DNA from: JAQGMV01 sp963828715 | Lineage (GTDB): Bacteria > Pseudomonadota > Gammaproteobacteria > Burkholderiales > SG8-41 | Assembly (NCBI GenBank): GCA_963828715.1 | Contig: CAWHFX010000010.1 | Location: forward strand, 62,001-126,000 | Length of the DNA stretch: 64,000 nt | Direction: 5' to 3' | Shown here: positions 47,328 through 56,583 of the stretch, in pieces | Numbering within the stretch: position 1 is the stretch's first letter | Layout: the number at the start of each line of letters is the position of its first letter | Made by a program: the position numbers and the translations under genes | The notes under the pieces: model-generated | What the model was told of the DNA's origin: nothing | Seen by the model: the letters and a program-made list of their open reading frames with translations, nothing else | Database searches by the model: none

Positions 47328-48788
47328 ATGAGTGAGTCACGCGAATTCGACGTCATCGTGGTTGGATGTGGAGGCGCGGGCCTGTCCGCAGCGTTGGCAG
47401 CGCAGGAGAAGGGCGCACGCGTATGTATCCTGGAGCGTGCATCGCAAGACGAGTTCGGCGGCAATACGCGTTATACCGGTGCGTGGCTGCGCATGAAGTC
47501 GATGGAGCTCGTCTCGGAGGATTTCGAGGACCACTTCGCCGCGAACGCGGGCGGTTACCTGGATCCGACAGTCGTTGCGGAGACGTCGCGTGATCCACGG
47601 TCGTGGTCTGCCGCCGCCAGGGCAGCGAGCTTCGTCGATCCCAACGTCGTCGCGGCGCTCGCCGACAACGCGCCGGCGACCTTGGCGTGGATCAGCGCTT
47701 TCGGCGTCAAGTACGTGACACTCGAGGTTCCGTTTCCGACTTCGGTGCAGCCTCGCATCAGCCCGAATGGCGGTGGGCTCGCGCTGCTGGAGGCGTTCGT
47801 CCCGGCGTTCCTGAAGAAGGGCGGAACGATCCGCTATCACTCGACGGCGCGCTCGCTGTGTGTCAACGATGACGGTGCGGTCGAAGGTATCCGTGGCGTG
47901 GGGTCCGGCAATCGTCCGTTCACAGTGAGCGCACGGGCCGTGATCCTCGCGTGCGGCGGCTTCGAAGGCAACGCCGAAATGCTGAATCGTTACATGGGCC
48001 CGCGCTCGATGTACATGCGTCCGATGTCGCGCGGCGGCTATTACAACAAGGGCGAGGGCATTCAGATGGCGCTCGACATCGGCGCGGCCCCGTGCGGCGA
48101 CTTCGGCAGCTGCCACGCTTCGCCCATGGATCCGCGTTCGAATCGTGCCGGCCCGTCGATGTACATCTACCCGTACGGCATCCTCGTCAACAAGGACGGC
48201 ATGCGATTCGCGGACGAAGGGCCGGGGCCGACGGACGAAACCTACGAATCCGTGACGCGCCACATCTACGCTCAGCCGTCCGGCATCGCCTGGACCATCC
48301 TCGACGCGAAGTTGAAGGACGTGCCGCACCAATCCGTTGCGATCCGGACCGAGCAGCCGGCAATCGAAGCGCCGACCCTGGCGGAGCTCGCGAAGAAACT
48401 CGGAATCGACGCCGACATGTTCGAGCAGACCGTGCGCCAGTACAACGCTGCATGTCAGCCCGGCACCTTCGATCCCGTGAAGCTCGACGGACTCGCGACG
48501 AAGGGCATCCATCCTCGCAAGTCGAACTGGGCGCGGCCGATCGACTCGCCGCCATACACGGCCTATCCGATCATCTCGTCGATCGTGCTCACGTTCGGGG
48601 GACTCAAGACCGATCCGGTGGCACGGGTTCTGAATCAGCAGGGAGAGCCGATACCGGGGCTCTACGCCGTCGGCGAAACGCAGGGCCTTTACTACCACAA
48701 CTACACCGGCGCGACTTCGGTGCTGAAGGGCCTGGTCTTCGGCCGTCTTGCGGGCTACGACGCCGCCGGCCGAGCAATCACACAGTGA
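47328..48788 (+). CDS. FAD-dependent dehydrogenase, tricarballylate dehydrogenase (TcuA)-like
   Basis: 486 residues from the ATG at 47328 (MSESREFDVIVVGCGGAG). The Rossmann FAD motif VVGCGGAGLSAALAAQ is followed by FGGNTRYTGAWLR, SARAVILACGGFEGN and a C-terminal VGETQGLYYHNYTGATSVL, the pattern of fumarate-reductase-type flavoproteins such as TcuA. Expected chemistry is removal of two hydrogens next to carboxylates to give an enoic acid. It is the first gene of a same-strand array whose next genes encode a hydratase and a lyase. Confidence 0.86.
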   Translation: MSESREFDVIVVGCGGAGLSAALAAQEKGARVCILERASQDEFGGNTRYTGAWLRMKSMELVSEDFEDHFAANAGGYLDPTVVAETSRDPRSWSAAARAASFVDPNVVAALADNAPATLAWISAFGVKYVTLEVPFPTSVQPRISPNGGGLALLEAFVPAFLKKGGTIRYHSTARSLCVNDDGAVEGIRGVGSGNRPFTVSARAVILACGGFEGNAEMLNRYMGPRSMYMRPMSRGGYYNKGEGIQMALDIGAAPCGDFGSCHASPMDPRSNRAGPSMYIYPYGILVNKDGMRFADEGPGPTDETYESVTRHIYAQPSGIAWTILDAKLKDVPHQSVAIRTEQPAIEAPTLAELAKKLGIDADMFEQTVRQYNAACQPGTFDPVKLDGLATKGIHPRKSNWARPIDSPPYTAYPIISSIVLTFGGLKTDPVARVLNQQGEPIPGLYAVGETQGLYYHNYTGATSVLKGLVFGRLAGYDAAGRAITQ

Positions 48789-48798
48789 GGCTTCACTC

Positions 48799-50052
48799 AT
48801 GGGAATGACCATCGCCGAGAAGATTCTGGCGAAGAAAGGCGGGCGCGACGTCGTGCGGCCGGGCGACATCGTAACCGTCGACGTGGACACAACGATCCTC
48901 TTCGACAACAACTTCATCCCCGCGAACTGGCGCGACATTCTGAAGGTGCGCGATCCGGATCGCATCGTCGTCGTGCTCGACCATCGCGTACCTGCGACGA
49001 ACGCGATGGTGGCGGGCGCGCATATCACAGGCCGTACGTTTGCAAAGAAGTTCGGCGTGAAGCGCGTCCATGACGTCGGCTACGATCAGGGCATCAGCCA
49101 TCAGCTCGTGGCCGATCTCGGCTACGGCATTCCGGGGACGGTCCTCGTTTGCAGCGACTCGCACACGTGCAGCGCAGGTGTCTTCAATTGCCTCGCGCGT
49201 GGCGTGGGCGGCCCGGATGTTTTCTACTCCGCGATCAAAGGTGAGACCTGGTTTCGCTGTGGTGAGACCGTCCGCTATGAGCTCACAGGCACGTTGCCGA
49301 AGGCCGTCACGACAAAAGACGCATTCCTGCAAATCGCGGGCAGGCACGGCGCGCATCCGACCCTGAACGTCGAATACGGCGGCCCGGGAATCGCGAGTCT
49401 CTCGATCAACGCGCGCAAGACGCTGACGACCATGTCGGCGGAGCTCTCGGCGGAGTTCGCGACCTTCGAGCCGGACGCCGTGCTCATCGACTGGATCAAA
49501 GTGCGGAGCACGCGCGAGTTCGAGCCGGTGTATCCCGATCCGGATGCGCAGTATCTCGCACGCCGCGAAGTGGACCTGAGCACGCTCGAGCCGCTGGTCG
49601 CGTTTCCCGATTCGGTGGTGCAGAACTCGAAGCCGGTCAGAGAGGCGGCCGATGTGAAAATTCAGCAGGCCTACATCGGATCGTGCGCAAACGGCACACT
49701 CGACGATCTCGAGCTTGCGGCGTCGGTCGTGAGCGGCCGTCGCGTTGCAGCGGGCGTTCGTCTGATCGTTACGCCGGCATCGCAGCTGGTCTATCGCCAG
49801 GCGCTGAAGAGCGGCGCACTGGAGAAGCTCGCCGATGCGGGTGCGATGATCGCGCCACCCACGTGCGGCGCATGCGGCGGCGGACACATGGGCGTGATCG
49901 GTCCTGACGAAGTGTGCATTACGGCGACGACCCGCAATTTCAAGGGCCGCATGGGCGATCCGAGCTCGAAGGTGTACATGGGCTCGCCGGCGACGGTGGC
50001 GGCGTCCGCAATCACGGGGCACATCACGGATCCACGCGAATTCTTGAGTTAG
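48799..50052 (+). CDS. Aconitase-superfamily hydro-lyase, large subunit (LeuC/DmdA-like)
   Basis: 417 residues, start ATG at 48799 (MGMTIAEKILAKKGG). The 4Fe-4S Cys ligands are in AYIGSCANGTLDDL and PPTCGACGGGHMG. CSDSHTCSAGVFNCLARGVG is the usual substrate-binding region. The family includes isopropylmalate isomerase, homoaconitase and 2,3-dimethylmaleate hydratase (DmdA). No leuA or leuB is present, and the next enzymatic gene is an isocitrate-lyase-family lyase, so a catabolic DmdAB-like or aconitase-like role fits best. Confidence 0.88.
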   Translation: MGMTIAEKILAKKGGRDVVRPGDIVTVDVDTTILFDNNFIPANWRDILKVRDPDRIVVVLDHRVPATNAMVAGAHITGRTFAKKFGVKRVHDVGYDQGISHQLVADLGYGIPGTVLVCSDSHTCSAGVFNCLARGVGGPDVFYSAIKGETWFRCGETVRYELTGTLPKAVTTKDAFLQIAGRHGAHPTLNVEYGGPGIASLSINARKTLTTMSAELSAEFATFEPDAVLIDWIKVRSTREFEPVYPDPDAQYLARREVDLSTLEPLVAFPDSVVQNSKPVREAADVKIQQAYIGSCANGTLDDLELAASVVSGRRVAAGVRLIVTPASQLVYRQALKSGALEKLADAGAMIAPPTCGACGGGHMGVIGPDEVCITATTRNFKGRMGDPSSKVYMGSPATVAASAITGHITDPREFLS

Positions 50053-50192
50053 GGCAGGCGATCGCAGCATGTGTTTCGTTCGTCGCCCCAGCCCTCGCAT
50101 TATCGGACGTGAGTGCTAACGGGCGTTTGAATGTCACGTTCGCGCCGACAGCCTGTCCCAGGCGCGCCGCTCACCAATAAAGGTTGGTTCTA

Positions 50193-50705
50193 ATGAAGTT
50201 CATCGCACGTGTCTGGAAGTTCGGCGACAACATCAACACCGATCTCATCCTGCCGAACGTCGCGTTCTATCTGACGCCGCAGGAGCAGCTCAAATACATC
50301 TTTCGCGCCAATCGTCCGGGCTGGGTCGATCTCGCGCAGCCGGGCGACATCCTGATTGGCGGGAAGAACTTCGGCATGGGCTCCAGTCGTCCGGCCGCGC
50401 GCAACCTGAAGAACCTCGGGCTCGCATGCCTCGTCGCGGAGAGCATCAACGGGCTCTTCTATAGGAACGCCGTGAATTTCGCATTTCCGGCGACGGAGTG
50501 TCCGGGCATCGGCGCACTGTTCGAAGAAGGAGAGACCGCGGAAGTGGATTTCGAAACCGGCCACGTAACGAACGTGACGACCGGAAAGTCGATCCGTGGC
50601 AAAACGACTCCGCCGCAGTTGCTGAAGATCATCGCAGCGGGCGGAATCTTCGATCTGCTCGAACAGGAAGGCGCTATTGCTCCGCGGGCGTCTGCACTCA
50701 CTTAG
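50193..50705 (+). CDS. Aconitase-superfamily hydro-lyase, small subunit (LeuD/DmdB-like)
   Basis: 170 residues from the ATG at 50193 (MKFIARVWKFGDNINTDL). The swivelling-domain signature GGKNFGMGSSRPAARNL and ESINGLFYRNAVNFAFP match LeuD/DmdB. It pairs with the large subunit 140 bases upstream. The ATG at 50184 would add three residues. Confidence 0.9.
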   Translation: MKFIARVWKFGDNINTDLILPNVAFYLTPQEQLKYIFRANRPGWVDLAQPGDILIGGKNFGMGSSRPAARNLKNLGLACLVAESINGLFYRNAVNFAFPATECPGIGALFEEGETAEVDFETGHVTNVTTGKSIRGKTTPPQLLKIIAAGGIFDLLEQEGAIAPRASALT

Positions 50706-50756
50706 CGATCACACGGCTTCGCTACCGCATCTCTTTCACCACTTACAAAAGGGCAC

Positions 50757-51653
50757 ATGACCATGATCAGCAAGGGACGTCAGCTCAAGGAGCTGCTTCA
50801 CTCACCGAAGATATTGATCGCGCCGGGCGTCTACGACGGCTTCAGTGCGCGGCTGGTCGAGAAGATGGGCTTCAAGACGGCGAGTGTGTCCGGCGCGGGC
50901 GTTTCGGAAAGCAAGATCGGCTGGCCCGATCGCGGCATCATGGGCTTCGGCGAGAACGTAGATGCCTGCCGCAAGCTCGCTTCGTTCAGCAATCTCCTGC
51001 TGCAGGGCGATGCGGATACGGGTTACGGCAATGCGCTGAACGTCTACTTCACCGTGCGCGGCTTCGAAGACGCCGGCCTCGCCGCGGTCATGTTCGAGGA
51101 TCAGGTGTGGCCGAAGCGCTGCGGGCACATGGCGGGCAAGGCGGTGATCCCCGCGGAAGAGATGGTGCAGAAGGTGAAGGCGGCGGTGGCCGCGAAGCGC
51201 GATCCCGACTTCGTCATCAAGGCGCGCACGGACGCGGCCGGCCCGCTCGGTATCGAGGAGGCGATCCGCCGACTCAACATGTACGCGGAAGCCGGCGCCG
51301 ATTGTCTGTTCGCCGATGCGCTCCTTTCGGCGAAAGACATCGAGCGCGTCGCTCGCAACGTTCCGCCGCGCACGCTCTCCGTCAACATGGGGCTCGGCAT
51401 TCGTTCGCGGCCCACCACGCCGCTTCTCTCCCCGAAGCAGCTCGAAGAGATGGGCGTCGCGCAGGTCTCCTATCCGAGACTGCTCACCACTGCGGCGCTG
51501 AAAGGCATGCTCAACGCGATGGATGTGTTCGCGAAGGAAGTGGTCGAACAGAACAAGGTCGTAGACCGGCCGGACCTGCTGGCCTCGTTCGACGAGCTGA
51601 ACGAGCTGATGGGATTCGATATGCTGGACGAGCTGGAAAAACGCTTCGCGTAA
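50757..51653 (+). CDS. Isocitrate lyase/PEP mutase-family C-C lyase
   Basis: 298 residues. The Mg site is in LLQGDADTGYGNALN; the catalytic Cys loop is WPKRCGHMAGKAVIP, equivalent to KKCGH of isocitrate and methylisocitrate lyases. FVIKARTDAAGPLGIEEA and SVNMGLG follow. Family members cleave 2-hydroxy-acids with a carboxylate at the neighbouring carbon, for example 2,3-dimethylmalate to propionate plus pyruvate. Placed after a dehydrogenase and hydratase, it would complete the breakdown of a branched di- or tricarboxylate. Confidence 0.88.
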   Translation: MTMISKGRQLKELLHSPKILIAPGVYDGFSARLVEKMGFKTASVSGAGVSESKIGWPDRGIMGFGENVDACRKLASFSNLLLQGDADTGYGNALNVYFTVRGFEDAGLAAVMFEDQVWPKRCGHMAGKAVIPAEEMVQKVKAAVAAKRDPDFVIKARTDAAGPLGIEEAIRRLNMYAEAGADCLFADALLSAKDIERVARNVPPRTLSVNMGLGIRSRPTTPLLSPKQLEEMGVAQVSYPRLLTTAALKGMLNAMDVFAKEVVEQNKVVDRPDLLASFDELNELMGFDMLDELEKRFA

Positions 51654-51663
51654 AACTCGACTC

Positions 51664-52380
51664 ATGGACCGCAACGACGCCGCGTTGCTGACGACGGGTG
51701 GGAATTCGAATGACGGCCCGCTGGCCGAATCGATCTTCCAGCGTCTGCTGACGCAGATCTACAACGGTCAGCTCGCGGCCGGGACGGAGCTCAAGGAAGC
51801 CGTCCTCGCCGAGGAATACGGCGTAAGTCGGGGGCCCGTGCGCGAAGCGATACGGCGCCTGCAAGGCTTCCAGCTCGTCACGCGGGAGCCGTATCAGCGC
51901 GCCCGGGTGGTCGAGTTGACACCGGATTTCGTGCGCCAGCTGTTCGAAGTGCGCATGGCGCTCGAAGGCATGGCCTGCAACCTTGCCGCACAGCGCATGA
52001 CGGACGAGGAACTGAGGAGCATCGGAGCAGAGCTCGAAGCGTCGCGCAGCCGCGCGATCACCTCGAGCGCCGCATCCGGCACGCCGGCCGAGGAAAAAGC
52101 ATTCGACTTCCACGAGCGCGTCGTGCGCGGATGCGGCAACGAACGCATCGTCGAAATGCTGTGCGGTGACCTGTATCACCTGCTTCGCATCTATCGCAGG
52201 CGCTCCGGTGCGCTCCCCGAGCGGCAGGGCCAGCCCTGGCAGGAACACTGGCAGATCCTGCGCGCGCTCCAGGCGCGTGACGGCCAGCTCGCGGAGTCGC
52301 TCATGCGTTCCCACATCGGCAGGGCGAACGAACTGCTTCTGAACGCGCACGCGGCCGACGACAACGCGGCCAGGCATTGA
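51664..52380 (+). CDS. GntR-family transcriptional regulator (FCD domain)
   Basis: 238 residues. N-terminal winged helix (LKEAVLAEEYGVSRGPVREAIRRL is the recognition region, about residues 43-66) and a C-terminal helical FCD ligand domain with the metal residues in FEVRMALEGMA, FDFHERVVRGCGN and RSHIGRANE. FCD regulators are usually released from DNA by carboxylic acids. It lies 10 bases after the lyase gene, so it probably controls this array in response to a pathway acid. No operator was identified. Confidence 0.9.
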   Translation: MDRNDAALLTTGGNSNDGPLAESIFQRLLTQIYNGQLAAGTELKEAVLAEEYGVSRGPVREAIRRLQGFQLVTREPYQRARVVELTPDFVRQLFEVRMALEGMACNLAAQRMTDEELRSIGAELEASRSRAITSSAASGTPAEEKAFDFHERVVRGCGNERIVEMLCGDLYHLLRIYRRRSGALPERQGQPWQEHWQILRALQARDGQLAESLMRSHIGRANELLLNAHAADDNAARH

Positions 52381-52464
52381 CGTGCGACGTGCACTGTCAG
52401 TGTTGCTGGCTCGCCCGCTGGGGACGCGTCGTCAAGGCGGCCAACATCCAATCGGAATGAGCGC

Positions 52465-53253
52465 ATGAAGATCTGCATTCAGAGCGGCACGCCTCTCGGA
52501 ACGTCGGACCTCTATCGGCCCTATTACGAATCACTTCTCCGGCACGCGAAGAAAGTCTGTCGTCCCGATACCGTCTGCGAGTTTCCGAACCTCGGGAAAT
52601 CCTATCCGGGCGCAGCACGCAGCCGCACCCATCTGCATTTCGTGGCACACGAAACCATCAAGAGCGCCATGCGTGCCGAGGCGGAGGGCTTCGATGTGTT
52701 CGTGACGCAGTGTCTCGACCTCGCCTTCAGCGAGCTGCGGGAGATGGTCGATATTCCCGTCGTCTTCATGACCCAGGCCACGCTCGCCTATTACAGCCAG
52801 TTGGCCCCGAACTTCGCCTTCCTCGTGAACGGCGAACGCCTGCATTACTTCTTCGAGGAGCTCGCCGAGCGCTACAAGGTGAAAGAACGCAGGGTGCCGG
52901 GCGCCTATGTGAGTTTCGCGTTCACCGACTACGCGAACCTCTGGAACCATCCGCAGCCCTTCATCGAACAGTTCATGAACGCGGCCCGCGAGCTCGTCCG
53001 GCGCGGAGCGACATCGTTGTATCCGGCAGGGCTTTATCTGAGCCAGTGGCTGATCGACCAGGGCATCAGAGACGTGGACGGTGCCATCGTGATGGATCCG
53101 CTGGCGATCGGGATCAAGACCGCCGAGCTGATGGTGGACCTCGAGCGGAGCGGCATCAAACGCTATGCAAGGGGATCCTGGGCCGTTCCCTCCGCCGACG
53201 TGCGCAACCTGCTGGCGAACGAGCTTGGTTTCGAAAGAGCGCCGAAGCCGTAG
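52465..53253 (+). CDS. Asp/Glu/hydantoin racemase-superfamily protein, second catalytic Cys absent
   Basis: 262 residues. It begins MKICIQSGTPLGTSDLY and follows the two-lobed racemase fold. One catalytic Cys appears in VFVTQCLDLAFSELRE. The second half, where a Cys is expected in a GCTG-like turn, reads GATSLYPAGLYLSQWL with none. Racemases and maleate isomerases need both Cys, while arylmalonate decarboxylase works with the other one only, so this is an unusual variant. Isomerase, decarboxylase or a non-catalytic role are open. It starts 84 bases after the regulator. Confidence 0.72.
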   Translation: MKICIQSGTPLGTSDLYRPYYESLLRHAKKVCRPDTVCEFPNLGKSYPGAARSRTHLHFVAHETIKSAMRAEAEGFDVFVTQCLDLAFSELREMVDIPVVFMTQATLAYYSQLAPNFAFLVNGERLHYFFEELAERYKVKERRVPGAYVSFAFTDYANLWNHPQPFIEQFMNAARELVRRGATSLYPAGLYLSQWLIDQGIRDVDGAIVMDPLAIGIKTAELMVDLERSGIKRYARGSWAVPSADVRNLLANELGFERAPKP

Positions 53254-53279
53254 AGGCACCTCGGAATTCCGAACATGGG

Positions 53280-53414
53280 ATGAGCATGAAAATCTGGCAC
53301 CAGAGCTTTACGACGCTGTCACGCGTCCCCGAGTACAACGAGAATCTGCGGGCGCACATCAGGAAAGTCGTGAGTCGAAACATCATGCGGCAAGACAACG
53401 GAAACTCGAGATGA
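53280..53414 (+). pseudogene. Truncated racemase-like gene fragment
   Basis: A 44-residue frame, MSMKIWHQSFTTLSRVPEYN onward through RAHIRKVV. It looks like the first 30 or so residues of an Asp/Glu-racemase-superfamily protein, similar in style to the start of the preceding gene, then drifts and stops. Its TGA overlaps the ATG of the following Bug gene (53411-53414). It is probably the remnant of a second racemase gene after a deletion, now perhaps acting only as a leader for coupled translation. Confidence 0.55.
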
Positions 53415-54394
53415 CGCTATACCGAAAACGGCTCACATCATGCCTGTTCGCCATGCTGGCGCTCTTGGCTCAAGCAGCAGTCGCACAAACCTATCCGAGC
53501 AAACCCGTCCGCTTCGTCGTCGGTTTCGCGCCCGGCGGCCCGAACGACATACTCGCCCGCATCGTGGGTCAGAAGCTGTCGGAGGGCCTCGGCGTGCAGG
53601 TGCTGGTGGACAACCGGCCGGGCGCAGACAGCATGATCGGCACACAGATGGCGGCCCGCGCCACACCCGACGGTTATACGATTGCGATGATCAGTGCGTC
53701 CGCGACGATTCATCCGAGCGTGTACAACAACGTTCCATACGACGTGGTGAAGGACTTCAGCCACGTCTCGATCCTCGCATCGTCGGCGTTCGTTGTCGTT
53801 ACGAATCCGAACTTGCCGGTGCACTCGATCAAGGAGCTCATCGCGCTCGCGAAGGCAAAGCCGGGCCAGCTCAATTTCGCAAGCTCCGGCGCGGGAGGAA
53901 CGCTTCATCTCGCCGGCGAGCTGTTCAAATCGATGGCGCACGTCGACATGAACCACGTTCCGTACAAGGGCGGCGCCCCGGCCATCAACGACGTCGTGGC
54001 CGGACAGGTGGATCTCATGTTCAGCCCGATGGCGATCGCGATGCCGCACGTGAAGTCGGGCAGACTGCGTGCGCTTGCGGTCACCAGCACCACACGGTGG
54101 CCCGCGGCGCGGGATCTGCCGACCGTGGGCGAATCCGGCCTGAAAGGCTATGAAGCGACCGGCTGGTATGGAATCGTGGCACCGGCGAAAACGCCGCATG
54201 CGGTCGTGATGCGGCTGAATCAGGAGATCGTGAAGGTGCTCGCGTTTCCCGACGTCCGCCAGCAGCTTGCGAGCTTCGATCTGGAGCCCGTCGGCAGCTC
54301 ACCGGAGCAGATGGCGAGCCATGTCAAAGAGGAATTGGTGAAGTGGGCCCGGGTTGCGCAGGACGCCAAGCTTACGCGCGGAATGCTGCAGTGA
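53411..54394 (+). CDS. Bug/TctC-family solute-binding protein 7
   Basis: 327 residues, start ATG at 53411 overlapping the fragment upstream. The signal peptide ends AAVA-QTYP. The ligand loop is FAPGGPNDILARIV, and the second segment HVPYKGGGAPAINDVV-like (VPYKGGAPAINDV). It sits inside the dehydrogenase/hydratase/lyase array and is the best candidate for delivering that pathway's substrate. Confidence 0.9.
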   Translation: MTLYRKRLTSCLFAMLALLAQAAVAQTYPSKPVRFVVGFAPGGPNDILARIVGQKLSEGLGVQVLVDNRPGADSMIGTQMAARATPDGYTIAMISASATIHPSVYNNVPYDVVKDFSHVSILASSAFVVVTNPNLPVHSIKELIALAKAKPGQLNFASSGAGGTLHLAGELFKSMAHVDMNHVPYKGGAPAINDVVAGQVDLMFSPMAIAMPHVKSGRLRALAVTSTTRWPAARDLPTVGESGLKGYEATGWYGIVAPAKTPHAVVMRLNQEIVKVLAFPDVRQQLASFDLEPVGSSPEQMASHVKEELVKWARVAQDAKLTRGMLQ

Positions 54395-54433
54395 TCGCGA
54401 AGCCGAGTCGCAATACGAACAGAGGAGAGTGCA

Positions 54434-55477
54434 ATGGCTGAAAGCGGAATTTACGTTTATGTCTCGCATCAGGGCAGCAGGCAGATTTCCGTGCTGCGCA
54501 TGTCGCCGGCGACGGGAGAACTCAGCAGGATTCAGGACGTGGAGGTCAACGGCAAGGCGATGCCGATGGCTGTGACCCCGGATCGGCGCTTCCTGTTTGC
54601 GGCGTTACGCACCGAGCCGTATTCGATCGTGAGTCTCGCGATCGACGGAGCGAGCGGAATGCTGACGCCGCTTGGCTACGCACCGGCGACTGAGAGCTCG
54701 CCCTATATCAGCACCGATCGCACCGGGCGTTTCCTGCTCGCCGCCTACAACCCGGCCGAGCGCTCCCGGCGCGCAGGACTGATCAGCGTCAGCGCGATCA
54801 GTCAGCAGGGCTACGTGTTTCCGCCGCATCAGGTGATCCGCACGCCGCCCAAGACGCACGCGATTCTCCCCGATCCGTCGAATCGGTTCGCCTTCGCATC
54901 GAGCTGCGACGGTGACGTCATGGCGCGATTTGCCTTCGATGCAGCGACGGGCCTCCTGGATGCAGATCCGCTGCCGCCGGTGCTGGTACGTCCCGGTGCG
55001 GGGCCGCGACATTTCGTGTTCCATCCGAACAATCGCTTCATGTATCTGCTGAACGAGTACGACGGTTCGCTGTGCACGTTCGGCTATGACGCGCACAACG
55101 GCTCGCTGTCGGAGATCCAGATCTCCAGTGCCGTGCCGCCGGACTTCGAAGCGGGACGTGTCGTACGTGCGGCCGACCTGCACTTCACGCCCGATGGCCA
55201 GTGGCTCTATGCGTCCGTGCGCGCCGCACCGTCGCTGGCGGTATTCAGAGTCGACGGCGCGACGGGCCTTGTGACGCCGGCCGGTCATTTCGCGACGGCG
55301 AAGGAACCGCGGGGATTCAACATCGATCCGTTCGGACGCTATCTGCTCGCGGCGGGACTGCTCACAAACATGCTGGTCGCGTTCCGGATCAATCCCGAAA
55401 CCGGCGCGCTTACGAAGCTTGCCGAATATCCGATGGGTGACGGTCCGAACTGGGTCGAGATCATCCGGTTGCCGTGA
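54434..55477 (+). CDS. Lactonase-family beta-propeller protein (Pgl/YbhE-like)
   Basis: 347 residues with seven-bladed propeller repeats: IYVYVSHQGSRQISVLRM, AVTPDRRFLFAALR, RPGAGPRHFVFHPNNRFMY, LHFTPDGQWLYASVR and GFNIDPFGRYLLAAG. This matches 6-phosphogluconolactonase and muconolactone-type lactonases of the YbhE group. No signal peptide. In this context a lactone of the pathway acid is a more likely substrate than 6-phosphogluconolactone. Its end overlaps the next Bug start. Confidence 0.87.
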   Translation: MAESGIYVYVSHQGSRQISVLRMSPATGELSRIQDVEVNGKAMPMAVTPDRRFLFAALRTEPYSIVSLAIDGASGMLTPLGYAPATESSPYISTDRTGRFLLAAYNPAERSRRAGLISVSAISQQGYVFPPHQVIRTPPKTHAILPDPSNRFAFASSCDGDVMARFAFDAATGLLDADPLPPVLVRPGAGPRHFVFHPNNRFMYLLNEYDGSLCTFGYDAHNGSLSEIQISSAVPPDFEAGRVVRAADLHFTPDGQWLYASVRAAPSLAVFRVDGATGLVTPAGHFATAKEPRGFNIDPFGRYLLAAGLLTNMLVAFRINPETGALTKLAEYPMGDGPNWVEIIRLP

Positions 55478-56496
55478 CGAGTGACATGGAACGTTTGCCG
55501 CCGTCATCGCGATCTCTTCGATGTAGAAGACGCACCTTGAGCGCGCGTTTTGGGATTGCGATGTTCGCTCTTGCCGGTGCATTGGTGACGGGCTCAGCGG
55601 CCGCACAGAGCTTTCCCACGAAACCGATACGCATCGTCACATCCGAGCCGGGTGGAGGAAACGATTTCGCCGCACGAATGATCGTGCCCGGATTGTCCGG
55701 CAGTCTCGGCCAGCAGGTGCTGGTCGACAATCGGCCGGCCGGCGTCATTCCGGGGCAGATCGTGGCGAAGTCGCCGCCGGATGGTCACACACTGCTTCTC
55801 ACGACCGGCTTGCTGTGGATCCTGCCGCTCATCCAGAGCGCTCCGTTCGACGCCGCACGCGACTTCGTGCCGGTCGTGCTGATCGCAAGCACACCGAACA
55901 TCCTGGTGACGCATCCGTCGCTGCCCGTGAAGAGCGTGCGTGAGCTGATCACGCTCGCGAAAGCCCGGCCGGGCGAGCTGGACTATGCCTCGGGCGCAGT
56001 GGGCGCGTCGTCGCATCTCGCGGCGGAGCTCTTCAAATCGATGGCGAGGGTCGATATCGTACGCGTTCCTTATCGAGGGGCCGGACCGGCCGTTCTCGGT
56101 ATCGTGAGCGGCCAGGTTCAGGTGATGTTCGCGACGGCGAGCTCGGTGCGCCCGCACATCGATGCGTCGCGATTGAAAGCGCTTGCAGTCACGAGCGCAC
56201 GTCGTTCAGCGGTCTTCCCGGCGCTTCCCACTGTCGCCGAGGCGGCGGGCTTGAACGGCTACGAGACCGCAACGCCGTTCAATCTGTTCGCGCCGGCAGG
56301 GACGCCTGCAGCGATCGTCAATCGGCTGTATGCCGAGACGGCTCAGGTTCTGAAACAGAAAGAGGTGAGGGAGCGCTTTCTGGCGACAGGGGTCGAAGTC
56401 GTCGCGGGCTCGCCCGAGGCGCTCGCTGCTGAGATGAAAACCGACTCGGTGCGCATGAGCAAACTCATCAAGTCGATTGGAATACGGTCTGAATAA
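55474..56496 (+). CDS. Bug/TctC-family solute-binding protein 8
   Basis: Up to 340 residues. The GTG at 55474 overlaps the lactonase stop. The ATG at 55486 or a TTG at 55537 are alternative starts that shorten the Arg-rich lead before the signal core (IAMFALAGALVTGSAAA-Q). The ligand loop is SEPGGGNDFAARMIV, and the second segment RVPYRGAGPAVLGIV, with Arg for the usual Lys. It is the second Bug gene of the array, directly before the UGSC selenoprotein. Confidence 0.87.
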   Translation: MTSDMERLPPSSRSLRCRRRTLSARFGIAMFALAGALVTGSAAAQSFPTKPIRIVTSEPGGGNDFAARMIVPGLSGSLGQQVLVDNRPAGVIPGQIVAKSPPDGHTLLLTTGLLWILPLIQSAPFDAARDFVPVVLIASTPNILVTHPSLPVKSVRELITLAKARPGELDYASGAVGASSHLAAELFKSMARVDIVRVPYRGAGPAVLGIVSGQVQVMFATASSVRPHIDASRLKALAVTSARRSAVFPALPTVAEAAGLNGYETATPFNLFAPAGTPAAIVNRLYAETAQVLKQKEVRERFLATGVEVVAGSPEALAAEMKTDSVRMSKLIKSIGIRSE

Positions 56497-56583
56497 CTTC
56501 CGACACCGTTCCGGCGCGAGGCCGGAAGCCCGGCGAAAAGCGCGCGTGAACATGTGCAGCGCCAACAAATGGAGCACTCGCAA

